This document shows positions 16,294-24,207 of a DNA stretch of 62,997 bases, in pieces. The stretch's first letter is position 1. Each line of letters starts with the position of its first letter. This stretch comes from a virus. The translations under genes and the position numbers were made by a program. The stretch is from positions 1 to 62,997 of the IMG/VR virus record IMGVR_UViG_3300009149_000034; one strand, written 5' to 3'. The notes below the pieces were generated by a model. The model did no database searches. It saw only the letters and a list, made by a program, of their open reading frames with translations, and was not told where the DNA came from.

Positions 16294-17880
16294 TTACTCC
16301 TGCCAGAACTTCATGTCCCCGTGTAAAACCTTCCACGCGATCCACCCAAACAACGCAGCATGCAAACAGTCATCAGACTTCTGAGGGAAGTGACGCCATA
16401 CCTTTTTACCTTGCGTAGTAACCTCTTCGAACTCATTCATCATATCGTCTAACGCAGGTTTCATCTCTAATAGAGGTCCAAACTCAACCTCTTTCTTCTT
16501 GAGAAGCATAAAGAAGTTATCTATGAGTGTAGTCCTATCCCCGTGGTACCGGTCTAACCCATTAAACTGTAACGCTGTCTTGAATGAACCATACTGTACT
16601 TGTGTAACCTTATGGTGCCCCAAAGATTTACGCAGTAAATCATTAGCTAACGCCCCCTCCCCTGCGTCACCTACGGCCATGGATACCCCGTATAATTTAC
16701 ATATATGTGCTATATCCTCATGCGCCTGTACAGGATTCATACCAGGGTAAATCTTATAGGTCACACAACACAATTTACTGTCGGTTGCGCGCTGTCCCCA
16801 AACCCATAAGACCGTTCGGGATACACCTGTAGTTCCACCCCCCGACCAGTCAATACCCGCAACATACTTGCTATACCCGCGTAACTTAGCAGACTGTGGG
16901 TACGCCACTAACTCAGGTCCAACGCACAACGCCTCGAGCTCCTCTAAGGATATAAGGCGAGATCCTATAGCGTCACTGACACCCAAAACCTCATTCCTAA
17001 AAAGGGAGATGGGTGACTCTTCATACTTTTGTTTTATACGCTGCCACCTGCGTTGTGCATGCTTGTACTCTACAGGTCTATTAACCATAGACAACGGCAC
17101 GTTCTTAGGCATTATAAGCTGACTAATGTGAAAACCTTTGAGCGTTTTTTTCGGCTGCATGTCCACCCATTGACCTAAGAATGGGTTTAGGTACGCAGAG
17201 CACTTAACACAAATGGGACCGTCTTTGCCCATGGCTCTCTCGCTATCTATGAACGAATACTTACCGCATGCAGAGCATTTCATAACCCACTCAGTCTGAG
17301 TACTGAGGTCCCACAAGAATTGGATTGTATTCTCCATCGTCTTGGGAGTACCTGCGTAGGTTTCATACGCATAGTTAGACTCAGACATGGTCTCATTGCC
17401 CACAGTTATAACTGGGTCATATAGAATATCCTGTACCTCATCGTACATGTTCCGGTCAGTTGAAGGACCACGGAGCCTGTCTGCGTCGTCACACCCATAT
17501 GTAAAGAGCATTTCTGCCCCATTAGTAAACTGTTTATGAAATACACGATCTGCTAGTTCAGTGTGTAAAAAGTTCTCTTTTAGGATAGGAGAGTACATCA
17601 TCGTTTTTCCAACACGACTATTAGAAAAACGGGTAGTTTGCTCCTTAGAAGGACTTACAAACATTGTCGAAAAAAAGGGTATAAGAGAACATTCAATGAT
17701 GGAGAAGTTGGCTAATGTTGTAGACTTCGCCACCTGGCGACTGGTCTTAAAAAGAGTACGCCTATATCGACCATCATAGAAAGCCTTGTGCATTGGCCAG
17801 TCGTCTAAGCGGAATGGTTTACCGTCTAAGCGAACCCAAGCCTCTGCCACTTGCGATAAGGTAGCACGATCAACAGTCAT
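16294..17880 (-). CDS. Terminase large subunit
   Basis: The DNA-packaging motor, 528 residues. The ATPase has a Walker A-like SRQVAKST at 47-54 and Walker B NMYDEVQD with D147/E148. The C-terminal RNase H-like nuclease starts at GIDWSGGG near residue 345, with further acidic residues near VGDAGEG and LDDMMNEF. Between them lies a zinc-finger pattern, C202/C205 and C224/C227, as in lambda gpA-type terminases. It would cut concatemers and drive DNA through the portal. No ribosome binding site is evident before ATG 17880, yet N-terminal conservation (DDWPMHKAFYD) supports this start. No small subunit gene is recognised next to it. It is divergent from the MoxR gene. Confidence 0.93.
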   Translation of the reverse strand: MTVDRATLSQVAEAWVRLDGKPFRLDDWPMHKAFYDGRYRRTLFKTSRQVAKSTTLANFSIIECSLIPFFSTMFVSPSKEQTTRFSNSRVGKTMMYSPILKENFLHTELADRVFHKQFTNGAEMLFTYGCDDADRLRGPSTDRNMYDEVQDILYDPVITVGNETMSESNYAYETYAGTPKTMENTIQFLWDLSTQTEWVMKCSACGKYSFIDSERAMGKDGPICVKCSAYLNPFLGQWVDMQPKKTLKGFHISQLIMPKNVPLSMVNRPVEYKHAQRRWQRIKQKYEESPISLFRNEVLGVSDAIGSRLISLEELEALCVGPELVAYPQSAKLRGYSKYVAGIDWSGGGTTGVSRTVLWVWGQRATDSKLCCVTYKIYPGMNPVQAHEDIAHICKLYGVSMAVGDAGEGALANDLLRKSLGHHKVTQVQYGSFKTALQFNGLDRYHGDRTTLIDNFFMLLKKKEVEFGPLLEMKPALDDMMNEFEEVTTQGKKVWRHFPQKSDDCLHAALFGWIAWKVLHGDMKFWQE

Positions 17881-17946
17881 ACTTGTAAATTACAGTAATA
17901 ACAACAACTTGCAAATCAAATAATTTTGCAAAGGAGGACAAAGGAA

Positions 17947-19188
17947 ATGAGCAGACCTAAAAAGGGTGAGGGAGAAGCACAACATTACTGCGAACTCAAC
18001 GACATCCCGAGAGCGTCGGTTAAGCAGATCAAGGATCAGATCAAGCTTTCGATGGATACGCAGCAACACAGAGGCGTCCCCTGCATCGTCGGAGAAGCGG
18101 GAATCGGAAAGTCGCAGATCGTGGCGCAGCTAGCAAAGGCTAGCGGTGCCAAGGTGTACGACATCAGGACTGCTCACTACGGGCTCGTCGGTGCCGGCAT
18201 CCCCAGCACCAAGAACGCACCAGAGGGATTCTTTGACGTGGTGGTCCCGTCAGTATTTCCCAAGCCCGGAGAAAAGAGCATCATGCTCTTCGAGGAGATC
18301 AACCAGGGTCTCCCACACGCTATCTCCATGTTCTTCAGTCTCATCGAGGACAGGCGCATGTTCAACTACGTGCTGCCGGAAGACACGACCGTTATAGCGC
18401 TGATGAACCCGGCCACTGCCCAATACGCAGTGACTGCGGTCGAGAAGAACGCAGCGCTGAAGAGGCGCCTGAAGTGGATCTTCGCGATAGCGAACTTCCG
18501 GGACTGGCTCGAGCATGCCAAAACGCCGGCGTTCCACGATTCCGACAGCGTCGCTTTCCAAGGAGAGCCCAAGCCCTGCCATCCGCAGGTCCTGTCGTAC
18601 GTGCAGATCTTCAACAGCAACCTGTACGACACCAAGGCAAGAGACCAGGGAAAAGTATACGCCTGCCCAGCAACGTGGCAGACGGTCTCCCTGGACATGT
18701 ACATGATGGAGAAGGGTGGATACGACGTCACGTCCCCCTTCGCGCTGAACAGGATCAGCGCGAGCATCGGGAACACCATGGGCATCCACTACCTGGAGTT
18801 CGTGAAGGATCACAGCACCGCAGTGCGTGCCGACGACGTAATCGAGGATTACACCAAGAGAGCCAAGAAGGCCGTGATCAGCCTTCTCGAGAGTTCACAA
18901 CACGAGAAGATCAACGAGCTCAACGTTAACGTTCTCCGGTATATGTTTGGTGTACAGCCCAAGGCGAAGAAGGCGGCGCACAACCTGGTGGAGTATCTCC
19001 TGGATCTCCCGAACGAGATGCGGTCTAGCGTCCTCAATCAGCTGCGCACGGTCTCGGATGAGAACGATGCGAACGACTACCTCTTCGACATCGTGCGAAA
19101 CTTGCAGCGCCACAAGAACTGGGTAGACGTCCACACACAGTTGGACGAGACCCAGACGCTGGTAGAGAAGGCGCTCGAAGAGGTCTAA
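17947..19188 (+). CDS. MoxR-type AAA+ ATPase
   Basis: A 413-residue AAA+ ATPase of the MoxR class: Walker A GEAGIGKS at 49-56, Walker B IMLFEEIN with E116/E117, sensor 1 as IALMNPA, and an Arg-finger region with KNAALKRRLKW. MoxR ATPases work as chaperone-like remodellers with a VWA-domain partner. Such a partner is encoded at 21008, beyond two minus-strand genes. The ATG at 17947 has AAGGAGG 9 bases upstream; an earlier in-frame TTG at 17926 lies before that site and is unlikely. The gene is visibly richer in G/C-ending codons (CTC, ATC, AAG, GCG) than its neighbours, suggesting separate acquisition or very high expression. Its stop overlaps the converging gene by 4 bases. Confidence 0.88.
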   Translation: MSRPKKGEGEAQHYCELNDIPRASVKQIKDQIKLSMDTQQHRGVPCIVGEAGIGKSQIVAQLAKASGAKVYDIRTAHYGLVGAGIPSTKNAPEGFFDVVVPSVFPKPGEKSIMLFEEINQGLPHAISMFFSLIEDRRMFNYVLPEDTTVIALMNPATAQYAVTAVEKNAALKRRLKWIFAIANFRDWLEHAKTPAFHDSDSVAFQGEPKPCHPQVLSYVQIFNSNLYDTKARDQGKVYACPATWQTVSLDMYMMEKGGYDVTSPFALNRISASIGNTMGIHYLEFVKDHSTAVRADDVIEDYTKRAKKAVISLLESSQHEKINELNVNVLRYMFGVQPKAKKAAHNLVEYLLDLPNEMRSSVLNQLRTVSDENDANDYLFDIVRNLQRHKNWVDVHTQLDETQTLVEKALEEV

Positions 19189-19931
19189 ACCCCACGGAGC
19201 TTCATTACGGTGAGGCCTAAAACCTTAGCTTGTTCTTCCAAGAACAATCTACAGCTCGCTAACTTGGACAACTGGACTCCTAGGCGGTCCTCTGGAAACT
19301 CTGTGTTCTGGAGGACCGTCTTGTCCAGTTGCTTCCAAGCATAGCGTGTTTCACGCTGTAAATTTTTGGCGTCGGAGGATATTATATTGTCCAATACCCC
19401 TTGGCTGAAGTCTAACTCTTCAGGCGCTACAGCCCACCCCGCTCTCTTTAGAACCGTAGCTACGAACATCTGAACGTCGTCATCGAAATCAGGTACATCA
19501 TCGCCATAAGGATCTTGCCCTCGGATTACCGCGGCTTCTATAACTGCCCACGCCATGTGATACACGGAAGGTTCCTGCAAACACTCTGGATTAAAGGGCA
19601 TCCCGTTTAAAGCCTGCACAGTATTCTGGAATACTAGGTTATCCCAGTAGAAAGCTAAATTAGATTGTAAGGTTAAGGCCGCTTCTAGCTTATTTCTGGC
19701 CTCACTATCTAAGTCAATATCGTCCTGCTCTAGGGTTAACCAAAAAGTCTCAGGCTCCCAGTCTTGAATTTGAATACCGTAGAGAGTACGTACCGATGCG
19801 TAGATAGCAGACGCAGGGCAGTCTTCAGGGAGATCCTTCAACAGACTTCTGGCTTCATCCTTATTTTCACCAGAAAGATCAACTGTGAGTTTCACAGTAA
19901 GTTCAGCTAGTTTCTCAAATTCAGGGCGCAT
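19185..19931 (-). CDS. Hypothetical protein, 248 aa, possibly virion-associated
   Basis: Not recognised. Mostly helical and acidic, with PDFDDDVQMFVATVLKRAGW and a C-terminal RLFLEEQAKVLGLTVMKLRG; no transmembrane segment or metal motif. It is co-directional with the gene at 19935 (3 bases apart) and with the terminase. The pair looks like a minus-strand structural or morphogenetic unit inserted between MoxR and its VWA partner. A tail/head completion or chaperone role is only a guess. Confidence 0.75.
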   Translation of the reverse strand: MRPEFEKLAELTVKLTVDLSGENKDEARSLLKDLPEDCPASAIYASVRTLYGIQIQDWEPETFWLTLEQDDIDLDSEARNKLEAALTLQSNLAFYWDNLVFQNTVQALNGMPFNPECLQEPSVYHMAWAVIEAAVIRGQDPYGDDVPDFDDDVQMFVATVLKRAGWAVAPEELDFSQGVLDNIISSDAKNLQRETRYAWKQLDKTVLQNTEFPEDRLGVQLSKLASCRLFLEEQAKVLGLTVMKLRGV

Positions 19932-19934
19932 GCG

Positions 19935-20939
19935 TTACCGGTAAGCGGCCAGTTGTTTTTGCGCTATAGCCATCAAGTCAGCAGGTAAGGTGGGGAGTAA
20001 CTGATAGAGAGCCTCAGGATTAACTGTCTGTCCATCAGTGGATATTTCAGCCGCTATATCATCCCCCAGTAGGTCCTTCCAAAAATCTAGGGGTAACGCA
20101 GCGAGCTTCGACTTATCCATCATGAAGTCAGCCCCCAGAGACACCTGATCTTCCGCTATCTTTTCCGTGTTGAAAACAGTCAACATAGGGTCAGGTAACT
20201 TCGTGCCGTAGTACTTATCAATACCCGCCTCTTTGTCTAGCCCGTGTATTGTGCTAGCTAACTTGATCTGTAACTGGCGATCATTCCACATAGCAGCTTT
20301 TCCAGCGAACTCCTGTGCTATTTTACTGAATGCCCTACCAATAGGAGTGTCCCCACTAGCTGCAGAACGAGCATCCATGTAGTCCTTCAACGTACGGGTG
20401 CTAGTAACTGTAAATCCGGCCAATTTATAGGTAGAAGGAGATAACGTAACGTCATGCCGTTTAGCCGCTACACCCAATCGAGAGAAGGTTTGCGCCCTAT
20501 CTTCAATTGTGAGCTCGGCGTACTTATGGCGTAATGCAGTCTCTGCATACTTAACATCATCCGCAGATGCCACACGGTATCTACTTTTCTCAGGTAGGAG
20601 CCAGTACTCCTCTGACGCGGTCTTCTCCGTAGGAGATTCAACGTAAATATCTTTCTCTATCCCATAAAGTTCCGCAGCCTTATTTAGTTCTGCATCTACA
20701 GTAGCAGGAACGTTAGAAGCCAGCTTACGATACGCAATGGATAACGCAGCATGTTCTTTATTATGCACAGGAAATTTACGTTGTGCCGGCCATGCAAATG
20801 CAGAATCAGCTAACTTCTCAAATTCATCCTCGGCAATGTTCGCTGTCTTAGAGAATTCTTTAAGCGTGGGAAACTTGTCCGTAAGAACACGGAGGCGCGA
20901 GTACCCAGGGTCATTGGTTTGGTCGATCACTGTGGTCAT
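19935..20939 (-). CDS. Hypothetical protein, 334 aa, possibly head-associated
   Basis: Not recognised. The body has Ala/Lys-rich helices; motifs such as FPVHNKEHAALSIAYRKLA and the C-terminal half (GRAFSKIAQEFAGKAAMW, then many charged residues) suggest a soluble virion-internal or assembly protein. It lies 3 bases upstream of the 248-aa gene in one transcription unit. The 5-prime side faces the VWA gene divergently over about 70 bases. Confidence is high that it is a gene, low on function. Confidence 0.75.
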   Translation of the reverse strand: MTTVIDQTNDPGYSRLRVLTDKFPTLKEFSKTANIAEDEFEKLADSAFAWPAQRKFPVHNKEHAALSIAYRKLASNVPATVDAELNKAAELYGIEKDIYVESPTEKTASEEYWLLPEKSRYRVASADDVKYAETALRHKYAELTIEDRAQTFSRLGVAAKRHDVTLSPSTYKLAGFTVTSTRTLKDYMDARSAASGDTPIGRAFSKIAQEFAGKAAMWNDRQLQIKLASTIHGLDKEAGIDKYYGTKLPDPMLTVFNTEKIAEDQVSLGADFMMDKSKLAALPLDFWKDLLGDDIAAEISTDGQTVNPEALYQLLPTLPADLMAIAQKQLAAYR

Positions 20940-21007
20940 AGTGTACCTCGTCAGTTACCTAAACAAGGGGTGTGTTACATACCCGCCAAATTATAGGAGG
21001 TAGTGTA

Positions 21008-22414
21008 GTGGAAAACAAGGAAAACCCTTCGGTGAAAGAAATACGAGATGAGTCTTACAAAGCCATGGGCGCCGTCATGCAATGGCTCAGCAGCCCCCGT
21101 GGCGGAGACAACTTCTACGGACGGATCATGAATGGGTGCGGCAGAACGCCCAAGGAGGGGGTAAAAACAGCGTGTGTGACTCTTACCTCGGAGGGAAAGT
21201 ATCTCCTCCTCTGGGATCCAGCATGGTTCGTTAGCCGTAAGATGCCAGACCGCATCCTGACGGTGATCCATGAAGCGGGGCACATCGTCCTACAACATCT
21301 GGAAAGAGCCCTACGTCTGCGGCTCTCCGTACGAGAACCAGAAGTGTTCCAACGGCTCCTACCCATCTTTAATATCGCTGCTGACATGGCGTCAAACGAT
21401 ATTGCTCTCAGGCCCTTCGTAGATTCCGGAGTCTTCAAGAACTACAAGGACGGGTTTCTCTTCCCGGAGAACCCACAATACGATTTTCCAGAGAATCAGA
21501 CGTTCGAGAAGTACCTGGAACTCCTCATTCAGAAGGCTAAGTCCGAGGGGTACAACCCCAAAACAGGTGAGGGCGCTGTACCCCAATGGATGGAAGGGAT
21601 GCAGGGACACCTGCCCTGGTGGAATGAACTCGACTCAATGACAGAGGATGAGATCGAGAACATGCACCAGAGAGCGAAGAGGGAATCGAAGAAGATCGTT
21701 AAGAAGGCTGTCGAGCAGACAAAGAAAGACCGCGGAACAATGCCTTCAGGTCTGGAGGGTCTGATCGAAGGAATGCTCGAGGAACCTCAGGTTCCCTGGA
21801 CAGTGATGCTCCAGAACCTGATGAAGGGGAGCATTACCTCCAAGCTGGACGAGAGCACCGCGTGGCCTAACATCGGACTGCTCACGGAAGAGGCGATGGC
21901 GCAGGGGATGGAGCCTTATCCGGGTTTCCAGAAAAAGCCAGGTATCCACGTGACCGTGGCTATCGACACTTCTGGAAGTGTTTCGGACGAGAACTTCAAG
22001 AAGTTCATGGGTGAGATCCAAGGAATTATGAGCAGCGAACAGGCTGTGAGCGTGCACGTACTCATGTTTGATGCCGCTATCCAACATGAGTTCATCCTCA
22101 AGGAGGACTCCAATATCGATAACCAGCATCGTTATCGGTATGGGTACGGAGGAACATCCTTTACACCAGCACTCCGGCATATACTGGGAGTGGATGATGA
22201 CCAGAACTGGGAAGAAAACGCAGAACGTCTGAAAGAGCCCGCCCCTCGCCCAGACATGGTTGTCATGTTCACGGATGGTTACGCACCTGTAACCGAGGAA
22301 GAGGGCGGACCTATGCCCAAGTATGAACCCCCATGCCCACTAATGTGGGTGATCACCGAAGACGGTACTGTTCATCCAGGCATGGGCAGTAGGGTCGTCA
22401 AGATGGAGTACTAG
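21008..22414 (+). CDS. Metallopeptidase-like/VWA-domain protein (DUF2201-like), MoxR partner
   Basis: A 468-residue protein. The N-terminal half has HEAGHIVLQH (H88, E89, H92), a zincin-like motif, followed by NIAADMASND, as in the predicted metallopeptidase part of DUF2201-type proteins. The C-terminal half is a VWA-like domain with an intact MIDAS: AIDTSGSVS (D320, S322, S324), a GGTSFTPAL threonine and MFTDGYAP. VWA proteins of this kind bind a MoxR ATPase, which is present at 17947. GTG 21008 is preferred because AGGAGG sits 7 bases before it; an upstream GTG at 20972 precedes that site. First gene of a four-gene operon with the reverse transcriptase (next ATG 3 bases after the stop). Codon use is G/C-ending-rich like the MoxR gene. 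Confidence 0.85.
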   Translation: MENKENPSVKEIRDESYKAMGAVMQWLSSPRGGDNFYGRIMNGCGRTPKEGVKTACVTLTSEGKYLLLWDPAWFVSRKMPDRILTVIHEAGHIVLQHLERALRLRLSVREPEVFQRLLPIFNIAADMASNDIALRPFVDSGVFKNYKDGFLFPENPQYDFPENQTFEKYLELLIQKAKSEGYNPKTGEGAVPQWMEGMQGHLPWWNELDSMTEDEIENMHQRAKRESKKIVKKAVEQTKKDRGTMPSGLEGLIEGMLEEPQVPWTVMLQNLMKGSITSKLDESTAWPNIGLLTEEAMAQGMEPYPGFQKKPGIHVTVAIDTSGSVSDENFKKFMGEIQGIMSSEQAVSVHVLMFDAAIQHEFILKEDSNIDNQHRYRYGYGGTSFTPALRHILGVDDDQNWEENAERLKEPAPRPDMVVMFTDGYAPVTEEEGGPMPKYEPPCPLMWVITEDGTVHPGMGSRVVKMEY

Positions 22415-22417
22415 CCC

Positions 22418-23029
22418 ATGAAGATCTACCGACTTAAACTGCGTCAGAGGCGTCTGGATAATACTCGGAAGCATGCTTTCCACTACTTCCCATTCGACAA
22501 TGTCTACTTCGTTCCGACGAACCAAGTATCGATTAGTCGGCGCCTATTCAGGTACTGCCTAATAATCGATGTTGATCCGACGTTACGGAGTGCCATTAAA
22601 GATGTGTCAGTACAGAAGCACCGAGTGTTAGAGATCCCTCGTAGAGACAACATCGCATGGACAGACACCGATAAGGACGAAGACGTTACAGAATTCCTGA
22701 ATAAGGGAGACTGGACTATGCTGGTACCTACATACGCCCGTGTAGACAAGCATACGAACACAGCTAAGCTAAGTTACGTCTTGTCCGACGCAGTTAAGGG
22801 TATGCACAATCTGACCGCGCACCTTCCAGGTGTTAAGATCCAAACACCTAAACGTACAGTGCCTGCAATTTGTGCCCTGTGTGCACAAGCAGCGAACTAC
22901 TACGCTAACAAGTGTTCACCTGGAAGGCGCGTGTGTGCCAATAACATAGCACTATCTAGCGATGCGCTAGACCTACAAACCATCGTTGACATTGAAGAGT
23001 CTATCCGTGGTGCAGGAGAAGTAAAATGA
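22418..23029 (+). CDS. Hypothetical protein with C-terminal Cys cluster, RT-operon member, 203 aa
   Basis: Not recognised. The N-terminal 110 residues mix beta strands and basic segments (KIYRLKLRQRRLDNTRKH, RRLFRYCLIIDVDP). The C-terminal part has a C-x2-C-x10-C-x6-C cluster in CALCAQAANYY...CSPGRRVC, a likely zinc or iron-sulfur site similar to others in this phage. GGAG precedes ATG 22418. Its TGA overlaps the ATG of the reverse transcriptase, so the two are translationally coupled. The basic surface and metal site would suit a nucleic-acid-binding partner of the transcriptase, an inference from context. Confidence 0.8.
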   Translation: MKIYRLKLRQRRLDNTRKHAFHYFPFDNVYFVPTNQVSISRRLFRYCLIIDVDPTLRSAIKDVSVQKHRVLEIPRRDNIAWTDTDKDEDVTEFLNKGDWTMLVPTYARVDKHTNTAKLSYVLSDAVKGMHNLTAHLPGVKIQTPKRTVPAICALCAQAANYYANKCSPGRRVCANNIALSSDALDLQTIVDIEESIRGAGEVK

Positions 23030-24207
23030 CTAATGGATACGAGGATACACGACTAGAGGAAATACACGTAAATACCAAGTTAGATCCTTTGATCATTGAT
23101 GACTTCTCCTTAGCCTTCTTCCTAGGCTTCCGGAATAAAACCTTGTGGCATGCGCTCTACGCAAATACCGGCAACATGTATAAGGTGTTCAAGATACCCA
23201 AGAAAACTGGGGGATACCGGATGATCCATGCGCCGGAGCCGCTGATGAAGCACTTATTGGACAGAGTACATGTACGTTTACTGATGCCCCTACAGGAAAA
23301 GTTAGGGGACCACGTCACCGCATACCGTGAAGGTAAATCCATAACGGATGCGGTGGCGTACCATATTCCTAAGTGCAAAATTTGCGATTCAGCTCCTCCA
23401 GACAAGACACCCAAGAAGCATGACTGCCCTAAACGTGGTGTCTACATACACATGGATCTCAAGAACTTCTTCTCTAACACCCGTCGAGCCTGGGTTCGTA
23501 ACTACTTCATGCACAAAGGATATAGCTTTTACGTTAGCGGGCTAATTGCGCAGCTTGTTACTGTCGACGACATCCCTAACCCTAGGTACCCCAATGCGGT
23601 AGGACACCAGAAAGACAAATTACGAGAATTCTTTACAGGTGTACCGCAAGGAGGACCCACGTCAGGGGCGATATGCAACTTGGTTGCAGACTATAGGATG
23701 GATAAACCCATACTAGAGTACATACGGGAACTAAACAAACGACATGGGTTAAACGGTGAAAGGTCCTGGAGGTATTCTCGTTACGCAGATGATATGACAT
23801 TCACCTGCGGAATAGATCTTACGAGAGAAGAGAAGACCCAAATAACTAAAGAGATCCAAAAGGTCGTCGAAAAGTCGGGCTACCGCATAAATGAAAAGAA
23901 GACGCGTATCTCTAACTCGTACTACCGTAAAACGATGTTAGGTGTAGTATTTAATCAAAAGCCTAATATACCAAAAGAGAAGTACATGCGTATGCGCGCC
24001 ATCATCCACAACTGTGTAACTCAAGGAATCAAAAGTCAGGTTAATAGAGTACACAGGAAAGACGCAGATGACCTAGTCCTCTACCTTAGAGGAATGGTTA
24101 GCTACTACTCACAAGTCCACCCTAAGAAGGCAGCAAAGCTTAAAGAGGAACTCGATGTGGCAATAGCTAATCACCTAAAGGAGGAAGGAGCGCAAGCTGC
24201 ATGTTAA
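23026..24207 (+). CDS. Retron-type reverse transcriptase with a Cys/His insertion
   Basis: A 393-residue RNA-dependent DNA polymerase. Block 1 is IPKKTGGYRMIHAPEP (57-72). SITDAVAYH (105-113) parallels the retron NAxxH motif, as DAVAYH. Motif A is HMDLKNFF (D144), block 4 GVPQGGPTSG (205-214), the catalytic YADD 253-256, then GYRINEKKTRI and MLGVVFN, the place of the retron VTG motif. Between NAxxH and motif A lies an insertion with C117, C120, H132 and C134, a potential metal knuckle not found in ordinary retron RTs to my knowledge. It lacks group II intron maturase/endonuclease domains, and no template/variable repeat pair marks it as a DGR RT. It overlaps both neighbours; there is no adjacent room for an msr-msd RNA, the usual retron template. 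Confidence 0.93.
   Translation: MTNGYEDTRLEEIHVNTKLDPLIIDDFSLAFFLGFRNKTLWHALYANTGNMYKVFKIPKKTGGYRMIHAPEPLMKHLLDRVHVRLLMPLQEKLGDHVTAYREGKSITDAVAYHIPKCKICDSAPPDKTPKKHDCPKRGVYIHMDLKNFFSNTRRAWVRNYFMHKGYSFYVSGLIAQLVTVDDIPNPRYPNAVGHQKDKLREFFTGVPQGGPTSGAICNLVADYRMDKPILEYIRELNKRHGLNGERSWRYSRYADDMTFTCGIDLTREEKTQITKEIQKVVEKSGYRINEKKTRISNSYYRKTMLGVVFNQKPNIPKEKYMRMRAIIHNCVTQGIKSQVNRVHRKDADDLVLYLRGMVSYYSQVHPKKAAKLKEELDVAIANHLKEEGAQAAC

Noticed and set aside
17926-17946. TTG start extending the MoxR gene by 7 codons
   Set aside because: It would place the AAGGAGG ribosome binding site inside the gene; ATG 17947 has ideal spacing.
18250-18813. 187-codon minus-strand frame inside the MoxR gene
   Set aside because: Long antisense frames arise from its GC-rich third positions; the MoxR frame has all AAA+ motifs and a strong ribosome binding site.
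22418-23026. Classical retron msr-msd RNA immediately upstream of the RT
   Set aside because: The upstream sequence is a coding frame overlapping the RT start; no flanking a1/a2 inverted repeats were noticed.
23026-24207. Diversity-generating retroelement
   Set aside because: RT motifs are retron-like (PQGGPTSG) rather than DGR-like; no template/variable repeat pair with A-directed changes was seen near it, and the fibre repeats differ mainly at silent sites.
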